Assembly: GCF_020966635.1 (NCBI RefSeq)
Contig: NZ_JAJKFQ010000011.1
Location: forward strand, 310,001-374,000
DNA from: Stieleria sp. JC731
GTDB taxonomy: Bacteria; Planctomycetota; Planctomycetia; Pirellulales; Pirellulaceae
Direction: 5' to 3'
Length of the DNA: 64,000 nt
In this document: positions 52,089-61,229 of the stretch, one piece after another
Layout of the letters: each line of letters starts with the position of its first letter
How positions within the stretch are numbered: position 1 is the first letter of the stretch
Notes under the pieces: model-generated
Told to the model about the DNA's origin: nothing
The model's database searches: none
What the model saw: the letters and a program-made list of their open reading frames with translations, nothing else
Program-made: the position numbers and the translations under genes

Positions 52089-52343
52089 CTGCGGTTACTG
52101 CAGTCGTGTCAGATGGAACCGCACGCTTGCGCGTTGCGGCTGATGATTGTGGCCGAACATGCGATCAACCGCTTGGCGCCAGCCTGCGGTTACTGCAGTG
52201 GTGTCAGGTGGAACCGCACGCTCGCGGGTTGCGGCTGATAGACGCAGCACGATCATCGGTTTTCGCCATCAGCCGCTTGGCGCCAGCCTGCGGTTACTGC
52301 AGTCGTGTCAACACAAACCGCATGCTGGCGCGTTGCGGCTGAT
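52089..52343. repeat. Downstream REP array
   Basis: A partial head near 52089 with its tail, then heads at 52164 and 52268 (spacing 104 bases), each with an inverted tail. Their inner spacer reads CTGCAGTCGTGTCAG or similar, different from the upstream spacer, while the linker between the last two units matches the upstream linker. Confidence 0.88.
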
Positions 52344-52564
52344 TTGTCGTCCGCCCTGCTCTGCGAACAGGGTGGACGTCAATCATTTCTTAGTCCGCAT
52401 AATCGCTACGAGGCGTCAGGGTTCGGTCGCAACGTTTCGAAGCTTTTGAGAGTCGTTTGTTCGTCTGGCCGATGACTCAGGTGGACCGTGCCGCAATCGA
52501 ATCTTCCCCACGCATCGAGATCTCAGTGCGTGGTGTTGATCAATGTATGGAGACAGGTTGGATC
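52344..52564. other. Region upstream of the efflux cluster
   Basis: Besides the hairpin, no gene or clear metal-responsive operator was recognised. GGAGACAGG at 52549-52557 serves as the ribosome-binding site of the next gene. Confidence 0.35.
52349..52377 (+). terminator. Hairpin bounding the downstream REP array
   Basis: A 10-base stem (GTCCGCCCTG / CAGGGTGGAC, with one G-T pair) around CTCTGCGAA, five bases after the last REP arm. No U-run follows. It may end transcription from the transposase. Confidence 0.35.
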
Positions 52565-54082
52565 ATGCGGGCGTCAATACACTCTTCTTTCGCAACGGCA
52601 ATCATCGGTGTCGGATTCGTCGCGGGCTGCGCAAATCCGACAACCATCTTGGCTCGGAAATACTCTGCGGTTATAGAGCAACCGGCGCTCAGTACGACCC
52701 CGATTGGTGTGGCGCGAACAGATGAGACGCATGCAAAGACCACGCTGACGGCGACTCCGGCCGTTTCTCAGTTACCCAGTACGCCGACGGAATCGGGGAA
52801 ACCTATTCAACAAGTCGATTTCGAGTCATTGGGGGACTTGGTCGCCAGTTCCACTGCTGTCGAAGCGGATCCTTCCCTTGAAATTACACAGCAGAATGAT
52901 TCGGTGGACTCGTTGGTTGCGATTGCGGTCCAAGAGAATCCGACGCTTACGAAACTTCATCGTGAATATCTTTCCGCGGTTGCCAAATCTCGCTACGTCG
53001 ACAAGTTGCCCGACCCTCGAATTGGAACGAATATCTTCGGCCGACCGCTTGAGACTGCAGCAGGATCACAGCGTGCCAACCTTAGCGTCAGCCAAGCGAT
53101 TCCCTGGCTCGCAAAGTTAAATGCGCAGCAACAGCAGGAATGTTTGCGCGCATTGGCGATTCATTCAGAATATCAAGCCGCGCGGTTGGACGTTGTCGCT
53201 CGAGTTCGTACGGGTTGGTTTCGCTTGTACGTTATTGACAAGCAAATTGAAACGACAAAGGCCAATCAACAATTGCTACAGTCGCTGATTGATGTTGCGA
53301 ACGCCGGTTTCGCTGTCGGAACGTCAACGCAAGGTGAGATCCTGCTTGGCACTGTCGAGATGTCCAAGCTGGAAGAACGATTGTTGCTGCTGAGCAAACA
53401 GCGGCGTGTAACGGAAGCCGAGATCAATCGTTCGATAGGTAGAAACGCCGGGGTGCCGATCCGTTCGGTGGACGCCTTAGAAGTTCAGCCTATCAAAGAC
53501 GATTCGGCAACCATTCACCAAATCGCTTTGGCGCATCAGCCCGAAATTCATGCGGCACGATATCGAGTTCAGGCCAGCCGCTGGGGCGTGGAAGTCGCAA
53601 GACTCAGTCGGCGTCCCGAGTTCATGGTGTCGGCGAACTACTTCATGACCGATGACAACCGCCCGGCGTCGCCGGTGGTCAATGTTGGCGAAGACCCTTG
53701 GTCGATCGGTTTGCAGATGAGCTTGCCAATCTGCCGTGAAAAGTATGACGCTATCGCAAACGAAGCAGGTTGGAAACACCAAGCGGCACACGCTGGTGTT
53801 GAAGAATTGATCGATCGGTACGATTCCTTGATCGTCCAGCTTAAGGCCGAAGCCAGTCGGGCGAACGAAACCGCTTCGCTCTACAAAACCACAATCATCC
53901 CGCAAGCTCAACAGGCCTTGGCTGCTAATCAGCAGCTATTTGCGAACGGGAAAGCTGACTTCGATCGTGTGATCAGTGACTATCGAACCTTGCTTTTGTT
54001 GGAACTGGGGTATCATCAAGCGGTCGGTGAGTTGGCAATCGCGAACGCCAAATTGAGGCAGGCGGCGGGGATCGATCTCTAG
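52565..54082 (+). CDS. Outer-membrane efflux channel (TolC/CusC-like lipoprotein)
   Basis: The 505-residue protein from the ATG at 52565 has a lipoprotein signal (IIGVGFVAGC). After a Thr/Pro-rich linker, two long repeats of the OEP family follow. Landmarks are LVAIAVQENPTLTKLHREY at the first repeat start, DPRIGTNIF, SVSQAIPWLAKL, and HQIALAHQPEIHAARYRVQAS at the second repeat, then SIGLQMSLPI and a long coiled coil ending near the C-terminus. It would form the outer-membrane exit duct for the CusB/CusA-like pump encoded downstream. Metal as the cargo follows from those neighbours, not from this protein. Confidence 0.9.
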   Translation: MRASIHSSFATAIIGVGFVAGCANPTTILARKYSAVIEQPALSTTPIGVARTDETHAKTTLTATPAVSQLPSTPTESGKPIQQVDFESLGDLVASSTAVEADPSLEITQQNDSVDSLVAIAVQENPTLTKLHREYLSAVAKSRYVDKLPDPRIGTNIFGRPLETAAGSQRANLSVSQAIPWLAKLNAQQQQECLRALAIHSEYQAARLDVVARVRTGWFRLYVIDKQIETTKANQQLLQSLIDVANAGFAVGTSTQGEILLGTVEMSKLEERLLLLSKQRRVTEAEINRSIGRNAGVPIRSVDALEVQPIKDDSATIHQIALAHQPEIHAARYRVQASRWGVEVARLSRRPEFMVSANYFMTDDNRPASPVVNVGEDPWSIGLQMSLPICREKYDAIANEAGWKHQAAHAGVEELIDRYDSLIVQLKAEASRANETASLYKTTIIPQAQQALAANQQLFANGKADFDRVISDYRTLLLLELGYHQAVGELAIANAKLRQAAGIDL

Positions 54083-54385
54083 TCGTCGAGCCCGTGGAAG
54101 TCATGTGTTTCGGCCAGTGGCTTGCCGAGACCGAAATTCCGGGTGCCTGAAAACCGCATGGCCTGGAACGGAAATTCGGGGTAAACTTGACACCAGCACG
54201 CTCTCGTTCCCGCGCGGTTTTCACTTAAATCTCTTTCGAGTGCCAACCAGTGGATCCGCTTGACCTGCCGTCTAAAATCATCTGACTGTGTGACGTGAGA
54301 GGTGCAGATGTGAGCTTACACCCCACTGATACGGGGGCGATAGTTTCGTTTTTGTCGACGTTGATTCTCTTTTCCGATTACGACT
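54083..54385. other. Intergenic stretch inside the efflux cluster
   Basis: About 300 bases, no supported gene or terminator. A promoter for the following genes may lie here. Confidence 0.35.
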
Positions 54386-54889
54386 TTGTTTCGTCAATTC
54401 CAGAAAACAGCCGTTTGGATGACAGTAGCGATGCTGCTGGTGCAATCGGTCTGTCCTCAGGTCGCGATCGGTTGTGGGTGTCAGACGTCTTTCAGCCAAG
54501 CATTTTCGGAACACGCAAATTGTTGTTGCTGTTCGGAGCTGATATCCGAAACGCATCCATCATGTCCACATTGCGACGCGAAGCGGTCTGAGTCCGATTC
54601 CTCTGAGTGTGGCTCAGGAGTCGATTCGGCGGATGGGCAAAGTGAAAATTTAGGTGTCCAGCTCGGTTGCCGTTGCAGCCATTCGGCATCGAAGACCCCC
54701 GTGATCCCAAATTCAAATGACGGTCCCGGGGCTACACTACAGTGTTGGCTGGACTTGGTTTCCGCTGCGAATGAAGCCACTGCGATTACCATCGCATCGG
54801 TATCGGTTTCATCTCATGGGCCCTGGTTATCCAGTGAAGAGCTAACACGTCATCACAAGCAAATTGTGTTAGGTGTTTGGCGAACATAG
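54386..54889 (+). CDS. Cysteine-rich exported protein in metal-efflux cluster
   Basis: The start used is a TTG at 54386, which gives a signal peptide with a basic start (FRQFQKTAVWMTVAMLLVQS); an ATG at 54419 is the alternative. The 167-residue product has four cysteines in a row (ANCCCCSE) plus CPHC, CGCQ and GCRCSH, about 14 cysteines in all, with scattered His. There is no known domain. Its place between the outer-membrane channel and the metal-binding lipoprotein suggests that it binds or shuttles metal in the periplasm. The reading frame has no stop problem and the signal peptide looks real, but the gene could still be overcalled. Confidence 0.65.
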   Translation: MFRQFQKTAVWMTVAMLLVQSVCPQVAIGCGCQTSFSQAFSEHANCCCCSELISETHPSCPHCDAKRSESDSSECGSGVDSADGQSENLGVQLGCRCSHSASKTPVIPNSNDGPGATLQCWLDLVSAANEATAITIASVSVSSHGPWLSSEELTRHHKQIVLGVWRT

Positions 54890-55089
54890 CCAATATCCCT
54901 TCTTGATGCGTCTCGCTATGACGCCAGCATTGTTTGCCAGCGATAGTTCATCGCAATCGTCGAGGGTGTATCCGTAAAGATCCCTCCGAACGAGTGTTCT
55001 GAACTGTCAATTCAGTCTGATTCCATACCTGACCATTTAAGCCAGGTTTCTCGTTTCTGAACCTACCTATTTAACAAAAGGGTTTACTC
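54890..55089. other. Leader of the metal-binding lipoprotein gene
   Basis: About 200 bases without a gene. AAAAGGG at 55076-55082 is the probable ribosome-binding site for the lipoprotein ATG at 55090. Confidence 0.35.
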
Positions 55090-55455
55090 ATGCGCGCTTT
55101 GAAATTCTCGTTGATGATGGCTCTCGCCGCAGCCTTCGTCGGATGTAAACAGTCGACTCCGGAACCGACTGCGGTCGATGATGCACCCGATGTCACAATG
55201 GTGTCCACCGACAATGAATATTGCCCAATGATGGGCGGCAAAGTTTCCGCCGATGGAGGCACCGTGGAGTGGAACGGAAAGACGATCGGGTTCTGCTGTG
55301 ACGGATGCGATGAGAAGTGGGAAGCTCTCACCGAAGAAGAGAAGGAAGCGAAGTTCGCTGCTGCGGAAGCTAAAAGCGAAGGTGAAGCTGATCACGACCA
55401 TAGCGATCATGATCACGGTGAAACGAACACGGGGAACACGAAGCTTCCTGATTAA
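55090..55455 (+). CDS. YHS/TRASH-like metal-binding lipoprotein with His-rich tail
   Basis: The 121-residue protein has a lipoprotein signal (LAAAFVGC). The central segment YCPMMGGKV...GKTIGFCCDGCDEKW matches the heavy-metal-binding YHS/TRASH pattern: a first CPM, then FCCDGC, giving four or five metal-ligand cysteines. The tail is acidic and His-rich (DHDHSDHDHGE), a second likely metal site. It probably binds copper or a similar ion at the membrane surface and may hand it to the adaptor encoded next. It lies 123 bases upstream of the CusB-like gene on the same strand. Confidence 0.88.
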   Translation: MRALKFSLMMALAAAFVGCKQSTPEPTAVDDAPDVTMVSTDNEYCPMMGGKVSADGGTVEWNGKTIGFCCDGCDEKWEALTEEEKEAKFAAAEAKSEGEADHDHSDHDHGETNTGNTKLPD

Positions 55456-55578
55456 GTTCATCTCGGTTGAGCATTTCGAATTGGGTGGCTGACTGGGGCA
55501 CGTTTCGGCACGGTCCAAATGCTGATTCTCTCAGTCAGTCACTCGTCTTCTCATTGTGATTATGTTGGTACAGGATCG

Positions 55579-57618
55579 ATGTCGAGCGATTCAAAATCAG
55601 CGGACTTCGAAGGCCGCGTGAAGCTTCAGCCACGAAAACTGTCGTGGTGGCTCCGTCGTGTCGGCAATGTCGGCGCGTTCTTCTTTGCAGGCGTATTGCT
55701 GATTGTTGTTCTGGGGCTTGCACAGCGGATCGGCTGGCTTAGCAGCGGAATGGGATCCGGCAACAGTACCAGTGCCGGCAGCGGACAGCAGATCTACACA
55801 TGTCCGATGCATCCACAGATTCGTCAAGAAGGCGAGGGACGCTGCCCCATTTGCGGGATGGCACTGGTCCCCGCAGCGACCGCGTCTTCAGGAGGCGATG
55901 ATTTCGCGATCCAAATCGAGCCGGCACAGCGTCGTGTCGCCAACATCCAAACCGCTCCGGTCGTTTCGCATCCAGTCATTTCCACGATCCGGACGATTGG
56001 CTCGATTCGGATTGACGAAAGTCGAAAAGCGACAATCGCATCTTATGTGGACGGTCGAATCGAACGGTTGTTCGCAGACTACACCGGGGTCTTCGTCGAA
56101 CCGAATGATCATCTGGCGGTGATCTACAGTCCGCAGCTCTACGCGGCGCAGGTTGAGTATCTTGAGGCAATTGAATCACAGAGCAAGCTGGTCGGCTCGG
56201 CACTTCAATCGGTGCGCGAGACACAGGACAAGCTCGTTCGCAACGCGAGACAGCGACTAATCGAGCTCGGCTTAAGCGAACAACAGCTGCTGGATCTTGA
56301 AAAAAACAAAGAGGCAAAGTCTCGGCTGACGATTTATGCGCCGATCGGTGGGACGGTGATCGAAAAGTTGGCAGAGGAGGGAATGTATACGAAAGCCGGT
56401 GAGCCGATTTACCGGGTCGCGAATCTTTCCACTGTCTGGTTGATGTTGGAACTGTACCCAGCGGATGCGGCAAAAATCCGGTTCGGCCAAGTTGTGAAAG
56501 CTGAGCTAAATTCGATGCCAGGAAAAACACTGCAGGGACGTGTGGCATTTGTCGATCCGGAAGTCGACCCGTCCAATAGGACGGTTGGTGTTCGTGTTGA
56601 ATTTAAAAACGCGAATGGCGAATTGCGACCCGGCGATTATGCCGAGGCAACCATCGAGATCCCGATCGGTCCTAAAGGTGATGTTTACGATGCGGAGTTG
56701 GCGGACAAGTGGATCAGTCCGATGCATCCGCAAATCATTCAGGACCAGCCTGGGACTTGTCCTATTTGCGGGATGGAGTTGGTTCCGACTTCGCGATACG
56801 GGTACAGCAGTGATCCAGTTGAACAGACCGAATCATTAACCATACCTCGTACGGCGTTGTTGATGGCGGGGGAATACAGCGTCGTCTATGTCGAGACCGA
56901 ACCCGGACGATTTGAAATTCGCAGTGTGAAAGTCGGTCCGATTCTCAAGGATGAGGTTGTCATCGTTGACGGGCTCAAAGTCAGTGAAAGCGTCGCAACC
57001 TCAGGGAACTTCTTGATCGATTCCCAAATGCAATTGGCCGGAAAGCCCAGTCTGATCGATCCGACACGGGCGATCAAAAAACAATCCATCCGCAACACGC
57101 CACTACAATTCGACGATATCAATGTTTCTGTCGTCAACGGCGAAACAGGGGCAAAACTCGAAGAGTTGTTTCAAGCTTACTTCGGAATCCAACAAGCCTT
57201 CGCGGCCGACAAACGACCGACCGAAAATCAAGTCAAGCAGTACCAAGACGTTGCCAATGCGTTGCTTCAAGCCGATCAACTTGATGATGACGTCCTGAAC
57301 CTCATCGAATCTACACTAGATCCCGTTGCCCATTTACATCACCACAAGATTGATGAGGCTCGCCAAAAGTTTAAGCCTATAAGCCATGCGGTGGTTCGCC
57401 TTGCGACTATCGCGCGAGGTGAGTCGGCGAAGCAACCGTTCCATCAGTTTTTCTGCCCGATGGTCAAGCAGGGCGAAGGTGATTGGTTGCAAGACAACGA
57501 TTTGTTGAGCAATCCTTACTGGGGCAGCGAAATGCTGCGGTGCGGTGAATTGGTCCGTACCATTTCGCCGGATCAACAAACGCTTGTTGATGACACTCCC
57601 GCCCAAGGGGACCAATGA
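55579..57618 (+). CDS. CusB-like RND efflux adaptor with two heavy-metal-binding modules and DUF3347
   Basis: From the ATG at 55579 (AGGA four bases upstream) the protein has 679 residues and a membrane anchor near residues 30-50. A heavy-metal-binding module at about 72-98 reads YTCPMHPQI...GRCPICGM. The adaptor core (beta-barrel, lipoyl and hairpin regions) follows, including IRIDESRKATIASYVDGRIE and APIGGTVIEKLAEEGMYTKAG. A second module lies at about 377-403 (SPMHPQI...GTCPICGM) with the first Cys replaced by Ser. The C-terminal part (about 510-660) resembles DUF3347, found in copper-related proteins. It would link the pump to the outer-membrane channel and load metal. Copper or silver is the likeliest cargo. 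Confidence 0.93.
   Translation: MSSDSKSADFEGRVKLQPRKLSWWLRRVGNVGAFFFAGVLLIVVLGLAQRIGWLSSGMGSGNSTSAGSGQQIYTCPMHPQIRQEGEGRCPICGMALVPAATASSGGDDFAIQIEPAQRRVANIQTAPVVSHPVISTIRTIGSIRIDESRKATIASYVDGRIERLFADYTGVFVEPNDHLAVIYSPQLYAAQVEYLEAIESQSKLVGSALQSVRETQDKLVRNARQRLIELGLSEQQLLDLEKNKEAKSRLTIYAPIGGTVIEKLAEEGMYTKAGEPIYRVANLSTVWLMLELYPADAAKIRFGQVVKAELNSMPGKTLQGRVAFVDPEVDPSNRTVGVRVEFKNANGELRPGDYAEATIEIPIGPKGDVYDAELADKWISPMHPQIIQDQPGTCPICGMELVPTSRYGYSSDPVEQTESLTIPRTALLMAGEYSVVYVETEPGRFEIRSVKVGPILKDEVVIVDGLKVSESVATSGNFLIDSQMQLAGKPSLIDPTRAIKKQSIRNTPLQFDDINVSVVNGETGAKLEELFQAYFGIQQAFAADKRPTENQVKQYQDVANALLQADQLDDDVLNLIESTLDPVAHLHHHKIDEARQKFKPISHAVVRLATIARGESAKQPFHQFFCPMVKQGEGDWLQDNDLLSNPYWGSEMLRCGELVRTISPDQQTLVDDTPAQGDQ
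57605..57610 (+). promoter_or_regulatory. Ribosome-binding site for the CusA-like gene inside the cusB-like gene
   Basis: AAGGGG lies nine bases before the ATG at 57620 and inside the last codons of the upstream gene. The upstream stop codon is one base before this ATG, so translation is probably coupled. Confidence 0.75.
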
Positions 57619-57619
57619 G

Positions 57620-60600
57620 ATGTTGCGATCCCTCATTGCGTTCTGCGTCCGCGAACCGTTGGTCATGGCCGTACTCATCTCGGTGGCGGTTGGGTTTGGA
57701 ATTCATTCTGCGAAGAATGTCTCGATCGATGCAATTCCCAACGTGGGTGAAAACCAAGTCATCGTTTTCACCGCATGGCCAGGCCGTTCGCCAAAAGATA
57801 TCGAAGACCAGGTGACGTATCCGCTATCGGTTGCCTTGCTGGCAGTCCCTGAAGCCGAATCGGTTCGAGGGAAGAGTCTGTTCGGTTACAGCTTTGTTCA
57901 AGTGACCTTTAGCGATTCGACGGACTTTTACTGGGCGCGCTCACGTGTGGTTGAGCAACTGGGGACGGTTGCTGAGAAATTACCCGATGGCGTCTCACCA
58001 GTTTTGGGACCCGATGCGACCGGGCTTGGGCAGGTTCTGTACTACACACTAACACCAACCGATGAGACCAACCTGGCAGACTTGCGAAGTATTCAAGACT
58101 TCGTCGTCAAGTATGAGCTGCAAGCGGTTCCCGGCGTTAGCGAAGTGGCGAGTGTCGGAGGGCATATACGGCAATATCAGATTGAGGTTGATCCAGATAA
58201 ACTCCGGTTTCACAACATTCCGCTAGACCAATTGGTTGATGCGGTGAAAAGTTCGAATCTGGATGTCGGAGCAAAGACGGTTGAATCGGGCGGCATGGAG
58301 TTCATCATCCGAGGACGAGGGTTTCTCGGATCAGGCGAAGAAACCGGGCAAGCGATCAAGGATATCGAGCAGACGGTCGTCCGTTCGCGTGATGGGATAC
58401 CGCTGCGAATCCAGGATATCGGGCAAGTCCAACTGGGACCGGAATTTCGGCGTGGCGCAATCGATCTAAACGGAGTTGAGGCCGTTGGCGGAGTCGTGGT
58501 GATGCGTTTCGGGGAAAATCCTCGAGATGTGATCGAACGGGTTAAGCAAAAGATCGCTCAAATCGAACCCAGTTTAGGTGGGGTGAAGATCAACATTGTT
58601 TATGACCGAACGGGACTGATTCACGAGACTATCGGCACGCTTACCGAAGCTTTGACACAAGAGGTTCTAATCACCGCGGCTGTCATTCTGGTGTTTTTGC
58701 TACACCTTCGTGCAAGCATCGTCGTCGCATTGACGCTGCCGATCGCAGTGCTGTTGGCCTTCATCGGAATGTACCTGTTCGGCATTGATGCCAACATTAT
58801 GTCACTGGCGGGGATCGCGATCGCGATCGGAACGATGGTCGACATGGGCATCATCGTTTCAGAGTCCATCTATGATCGACTTGCGAGATGGGAGGCCGAT
58901 GGTCGCGCCGGAGGACAGGAAAAGCGAATTGAATTGATCAATCGATCGGCAAGCGAAGTCGCTCCTGCAGTGGTCACTGCGGTTCTAACAACTGTGATCA
59001 GTTTCTTGCCCGTCTTTATGCTGACCGGTCGTGACTACAAGCTGTTCGCGCCGCTCGCATGGACGAAGACTTTTTCACTGTTGGCGGCCCTGCTTGTCGC
59101 GGTAGCCATCGTTCCGCTGCTGAGTCGACTGTTTTTGAAATCCAATCAGCTATCCAAAAAAGCTCGGGTCTTCGGGGCACTCGGATTTGCGATTGCCGGT
59201 GTCTTTGTTGCAGTGATGATCCGTGGGGACGCAATTTCAGATGCTCGGGAGTTTTTGATTTATGGTGTCGCGGCCCTAGTTGGTGGTGGGCTGGGGTACT
59301 GGATCTTGGGAGAACGACTTTGCCCGGTTGATCAAAACCCTGTAAGCCAATTGGTGTTGATGCTGTACCGTCCAACCCTTGGGTTCTTTTTGGCACGGAA
59401 AGGACTTTTTCTTGCGTTGCCAATCATGACCACGCTATTGGGCATCGGTGCATGGATCGGTTTGGGGCCTGTGCTGCGACCGATCGAAAAAGTCGGCGGA
59501 TACCTTGGGGCCGACTTCAATGGTGTCCCTGGTTATGTCGAATTCAAACACTTTTTCACCGGTTTGGAATCAGACGATTGGATCGCACTCGACGAAGGAA
59601 GTTGGTTTTACATGCCAACTTTGTATCCCGCAGCGAGTTTTTCACAGGCCATGGAGGTGCTTCAGACTCAGGACGCACTGATCAAAGAAATCCCCGAAGT
59701 TGCAGACGTGTTGGGCAAGATCGGTCGAGTCGATTCGGCACTTGACCCGGCGCCCACAGCGATGATCGAAACGTATGTGATGTTAAAGCCACGTGATCAG
59801 TGGCGAAGCGGCATCACTGGCACAGACATTTGGGAACAGATCAATAGCGTGGCGACTCTGCCCGGGGTCACACCGGCTTCACCCCTTCAGCCTATCGAGG
59901 GCCGTGTTGTGATGCTGCAAAGCGGCATCAAGGCTTCGATGGCGATTCGCATCTATGGTGATAGTTTAGATGGTCTGGCCCAAGCCTCACTGGATGTTGC
60001 CGAACATCTAAAAAAAGTACCGCAGGTCCAAGCCGGGACGGTTAACCCAGATATTGTGCTTGGGAAACCTTATGTCGAATTTGATGTCGATCGTGATGCG
60101 GCCGCCCGCTACAGCATGTCGACCAATATGGTCAATCAGATTATCGAGACTGCTTTAGGGGGAAGCAATGTCACGAAAACGGTCGAAGGACGTGAACGAT
60201 ATCCGGTTCGCATTCGATATGAACGGCACCTGCGGGAACAGCTTGACGAACTGAAAAATCTTCCGGTTGTGACACATTCAGGAAGCGTTGTGCCTCTTTC
60301 GAACTTAGCTTCGATGCAGACGACTTGGGGGCCTGGTGTAATCAATAGCGAAGACGCGAGGCTGGTCGCCCATGTTTCATTTTCGCCCTCCGGAATCACT
60401 GGTGACTTGGAAACGGTTCAAGCCGTCGAGCAGTCACTGCGCAATGCTCAGAATGACCAAACCTTGAAGCTGCCTACCGGCTACGCATTGAAGGCAGTCG
60501 GTTCGTTTCAGAACCAGATCGAAGCGAATGAGCGATTGATGTGGGTGATTCCGATGGTGATTCTTATCAACCTGTTTATCATCTATTTGCAATTTCGGCA

Positions 60601-61090
60601 TTTGCCGATCGCGATCACGGTCTTCGCGGGAATCCCGGTGGCGTTCGCAGGCGGAATGATCTTTCTGGCTTTGAATGCGGTCGAGATCAATACCGCTGTC
60701 TGGATCGGGTTTATCGCTTTGTTTGGGATCGCCGTCGACGACGGGGTCGTGATGGCAACGTATCTGGACCAAGTGTTCACAAGAAAACGGTTGGCAAGCG
60801 TTAGCGATATTCGCAAGGCAACGATCGAAGCCGGTTGTAAACGGATTCGCCCTTGCCTGATGACAACGTTTACAACCATCATCGCATTGATGCCAGTGAT
60901 CTATTCGACAGGCCGAGGATCTGATGTCGCAAAGGCGATGGCTTGGCCGGTCATCGGCGGTATGGCGGTCGAGTTGTTGACCTTATTCGTTGTGCCCGTC
61001 TTATTCGCAGGGTTCAAGGAGCTTGAGATGAACTTGGGGCTGGATGATCGACATTGGCAAGCGGTCGATCCGGAACGAGCGGATGATTGA
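57620..61090 (+). CDS. CusA-like heavy-metal RND efflux pump, enlarged
   Basis: The 1156-residue protein starts MLRSLIAFCVREPL, typical for heavy-metal RND pumps. Family blocks are DAIPNVGENQVIVFTAWPG, the membrane segment GIAIAIGTMVDMGIIVSES with the proton-relay Asp, and AVDDGVVMATYLDQVF near the end. The usual length is about 1040-1050 residues. The extra length lies at about residues 505-575, where an added segment predicts two more membrane helices, and at about 625-650 before the GSWFYMPTLYPAAS block. The pump would export metal ions using protons. Copper/silver is inferred from the adaptor and lipoprotein neighbours; zinc or cobalt pumps have similar sequences. Confidence 0.93.
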   Translation: MLRSLIAFCVREPLVMAVLISVAVGFGIHSAKNVSIDAIPNVGENQVIVFTAWPGRSPKDIEDQVTYPLSVALLAVPEAESVRGKSLFGYSFVQVTFSDSTDFYWARSRVVEQLGTVAEKLPDGVSPVLGPDATGLGQVLYYTLTPTDETNLADLRSIQDFVVKYELQAVPGVSEVASVGGHIRQYQIEVDPDKLRFHNIPLDQLVDAVKSSNLDVGAKTVESGGMEFIIRGRGFLGSGEETGQAIKDIEQTVVRSRDGIPLRIQDIGQVQLGPEFRRGAIDLNGVEAVGGVVVMRFGENPRDVIERVKQKIAQIEPSLGGVKINIVYDRTGLIHETIGTLTEALTQEVLITAAVILVFLLHLRASIVVALTLPIAVLLAFIGMYLFGIDANIMSLAGIAIAIGTMVDMGIIVSESIYDRLARWEADGRAGGQEKRIELINRSASEVAPAVVTAVLTTVISFLPVFMLTGRDYKLFAPLAWTKTFSLLAALLVAVAIVPLLSRLFLKSNQLSKKARVFGALGFAIAGVFVAVMIRGDAISDAREFLIYGVAALVGGGLGYWILGERLCPVDQNPVSQLVLMLYRPTLGFFLARKGLFLALPIMTTLLGIGAWIGLGPVLRPIEKVGGYLGADFNGVPGYVEFKHFFTGLESDDWIALDEGSWFYMPTLYPAASFSQAMEVLQTQDALIKEIPEVADVLGKIGRVDSALDPAPTAMIETYVMLKPRDQWRSGITGTDIWEQINSVATLPGVTPASPLQPIEGRVVMLQSGIKASMAIRIYGDSLDGLAQASLDVAEHLKKVPQVQAGTVNPDIVLGKPYVEFDVDRDAAARYSMSTNMVNQIIETALGGSNVTKTVEGRERYPVRIRYERHLREQLDELKNLPVVTHSGSVVPLSNLASMQTTWGPGVINSEDARLVAHVSFSPSGITGDLETVQAVEQSLRNAQNDQTLKLPTGYALKAVGSFQNQIEANERLMWVIPMVILINLFIIYLQFRHLPIAITVFAGIPVAFAGGMIFLALNAVEINTAVWIGFIALFGIAVDDGVVMATYLDQVFTRKRLASVSDIRKATIEAGCKRIRPCLMTTFTTIIALMPVIYSTGRGSDVAKAMAWPVIGGMAVELLTLFVVPVLFAGFKELEMNLGLDDRHWQAVDPERADD

Positions 61091-61157
61091 ATTTACCGGC
61101 TGGAGGCGGAGTGGGTCGCGACAATCGCAAAACCCCATGCGGAGTGGGATTGAAGGG

Positions 61158-61182
61158 AGCCAAGGGTGAGTTAACCTTGGCT
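61158..61182 (+). terminator. Hairpin after the CusA-like gene
   Basis: AGCCAAGG and CCTTGGCT form an eight-base stem around a nine-base loop, 70 bases past the stop. No U-run follows, so termination is uncertain. Confidence 0.45.
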
Positions 61183-61229
61183 GATTCCAATGTGTATTTG
61201 TGATCCCGACCGTTGCCGGACTTGATTTC

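Larger units (their letters stand above)
51098..52343. mobile_element. RAYT element: REP-associated tyrosine transposase with flanking REP arrays
   Basis: A transposase gene (51591-52070) sits between an upstream array of five REP heads and a downstream array of about three. Each unit has two opposed arms: a head of the form ATCAGCCGCTTGGCGC...TGCGGTTA and a tail ACCGCACGCTCGCGCGTTGC...GGCTGAT. The linker between units (GACGCAGCACGATCATCGG) is shared by both arrays, so they arose from a single family. This is the known layout of RAYT genes, which process REP sequences as single-stranded DNA. Confidence 0.88.

Noticed and set aside
55976-56548. 190-codon antisense frame within the adaptor gene
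   Set aside because: Lies against a well-supported CusB-like gene and has an unlikely composition.
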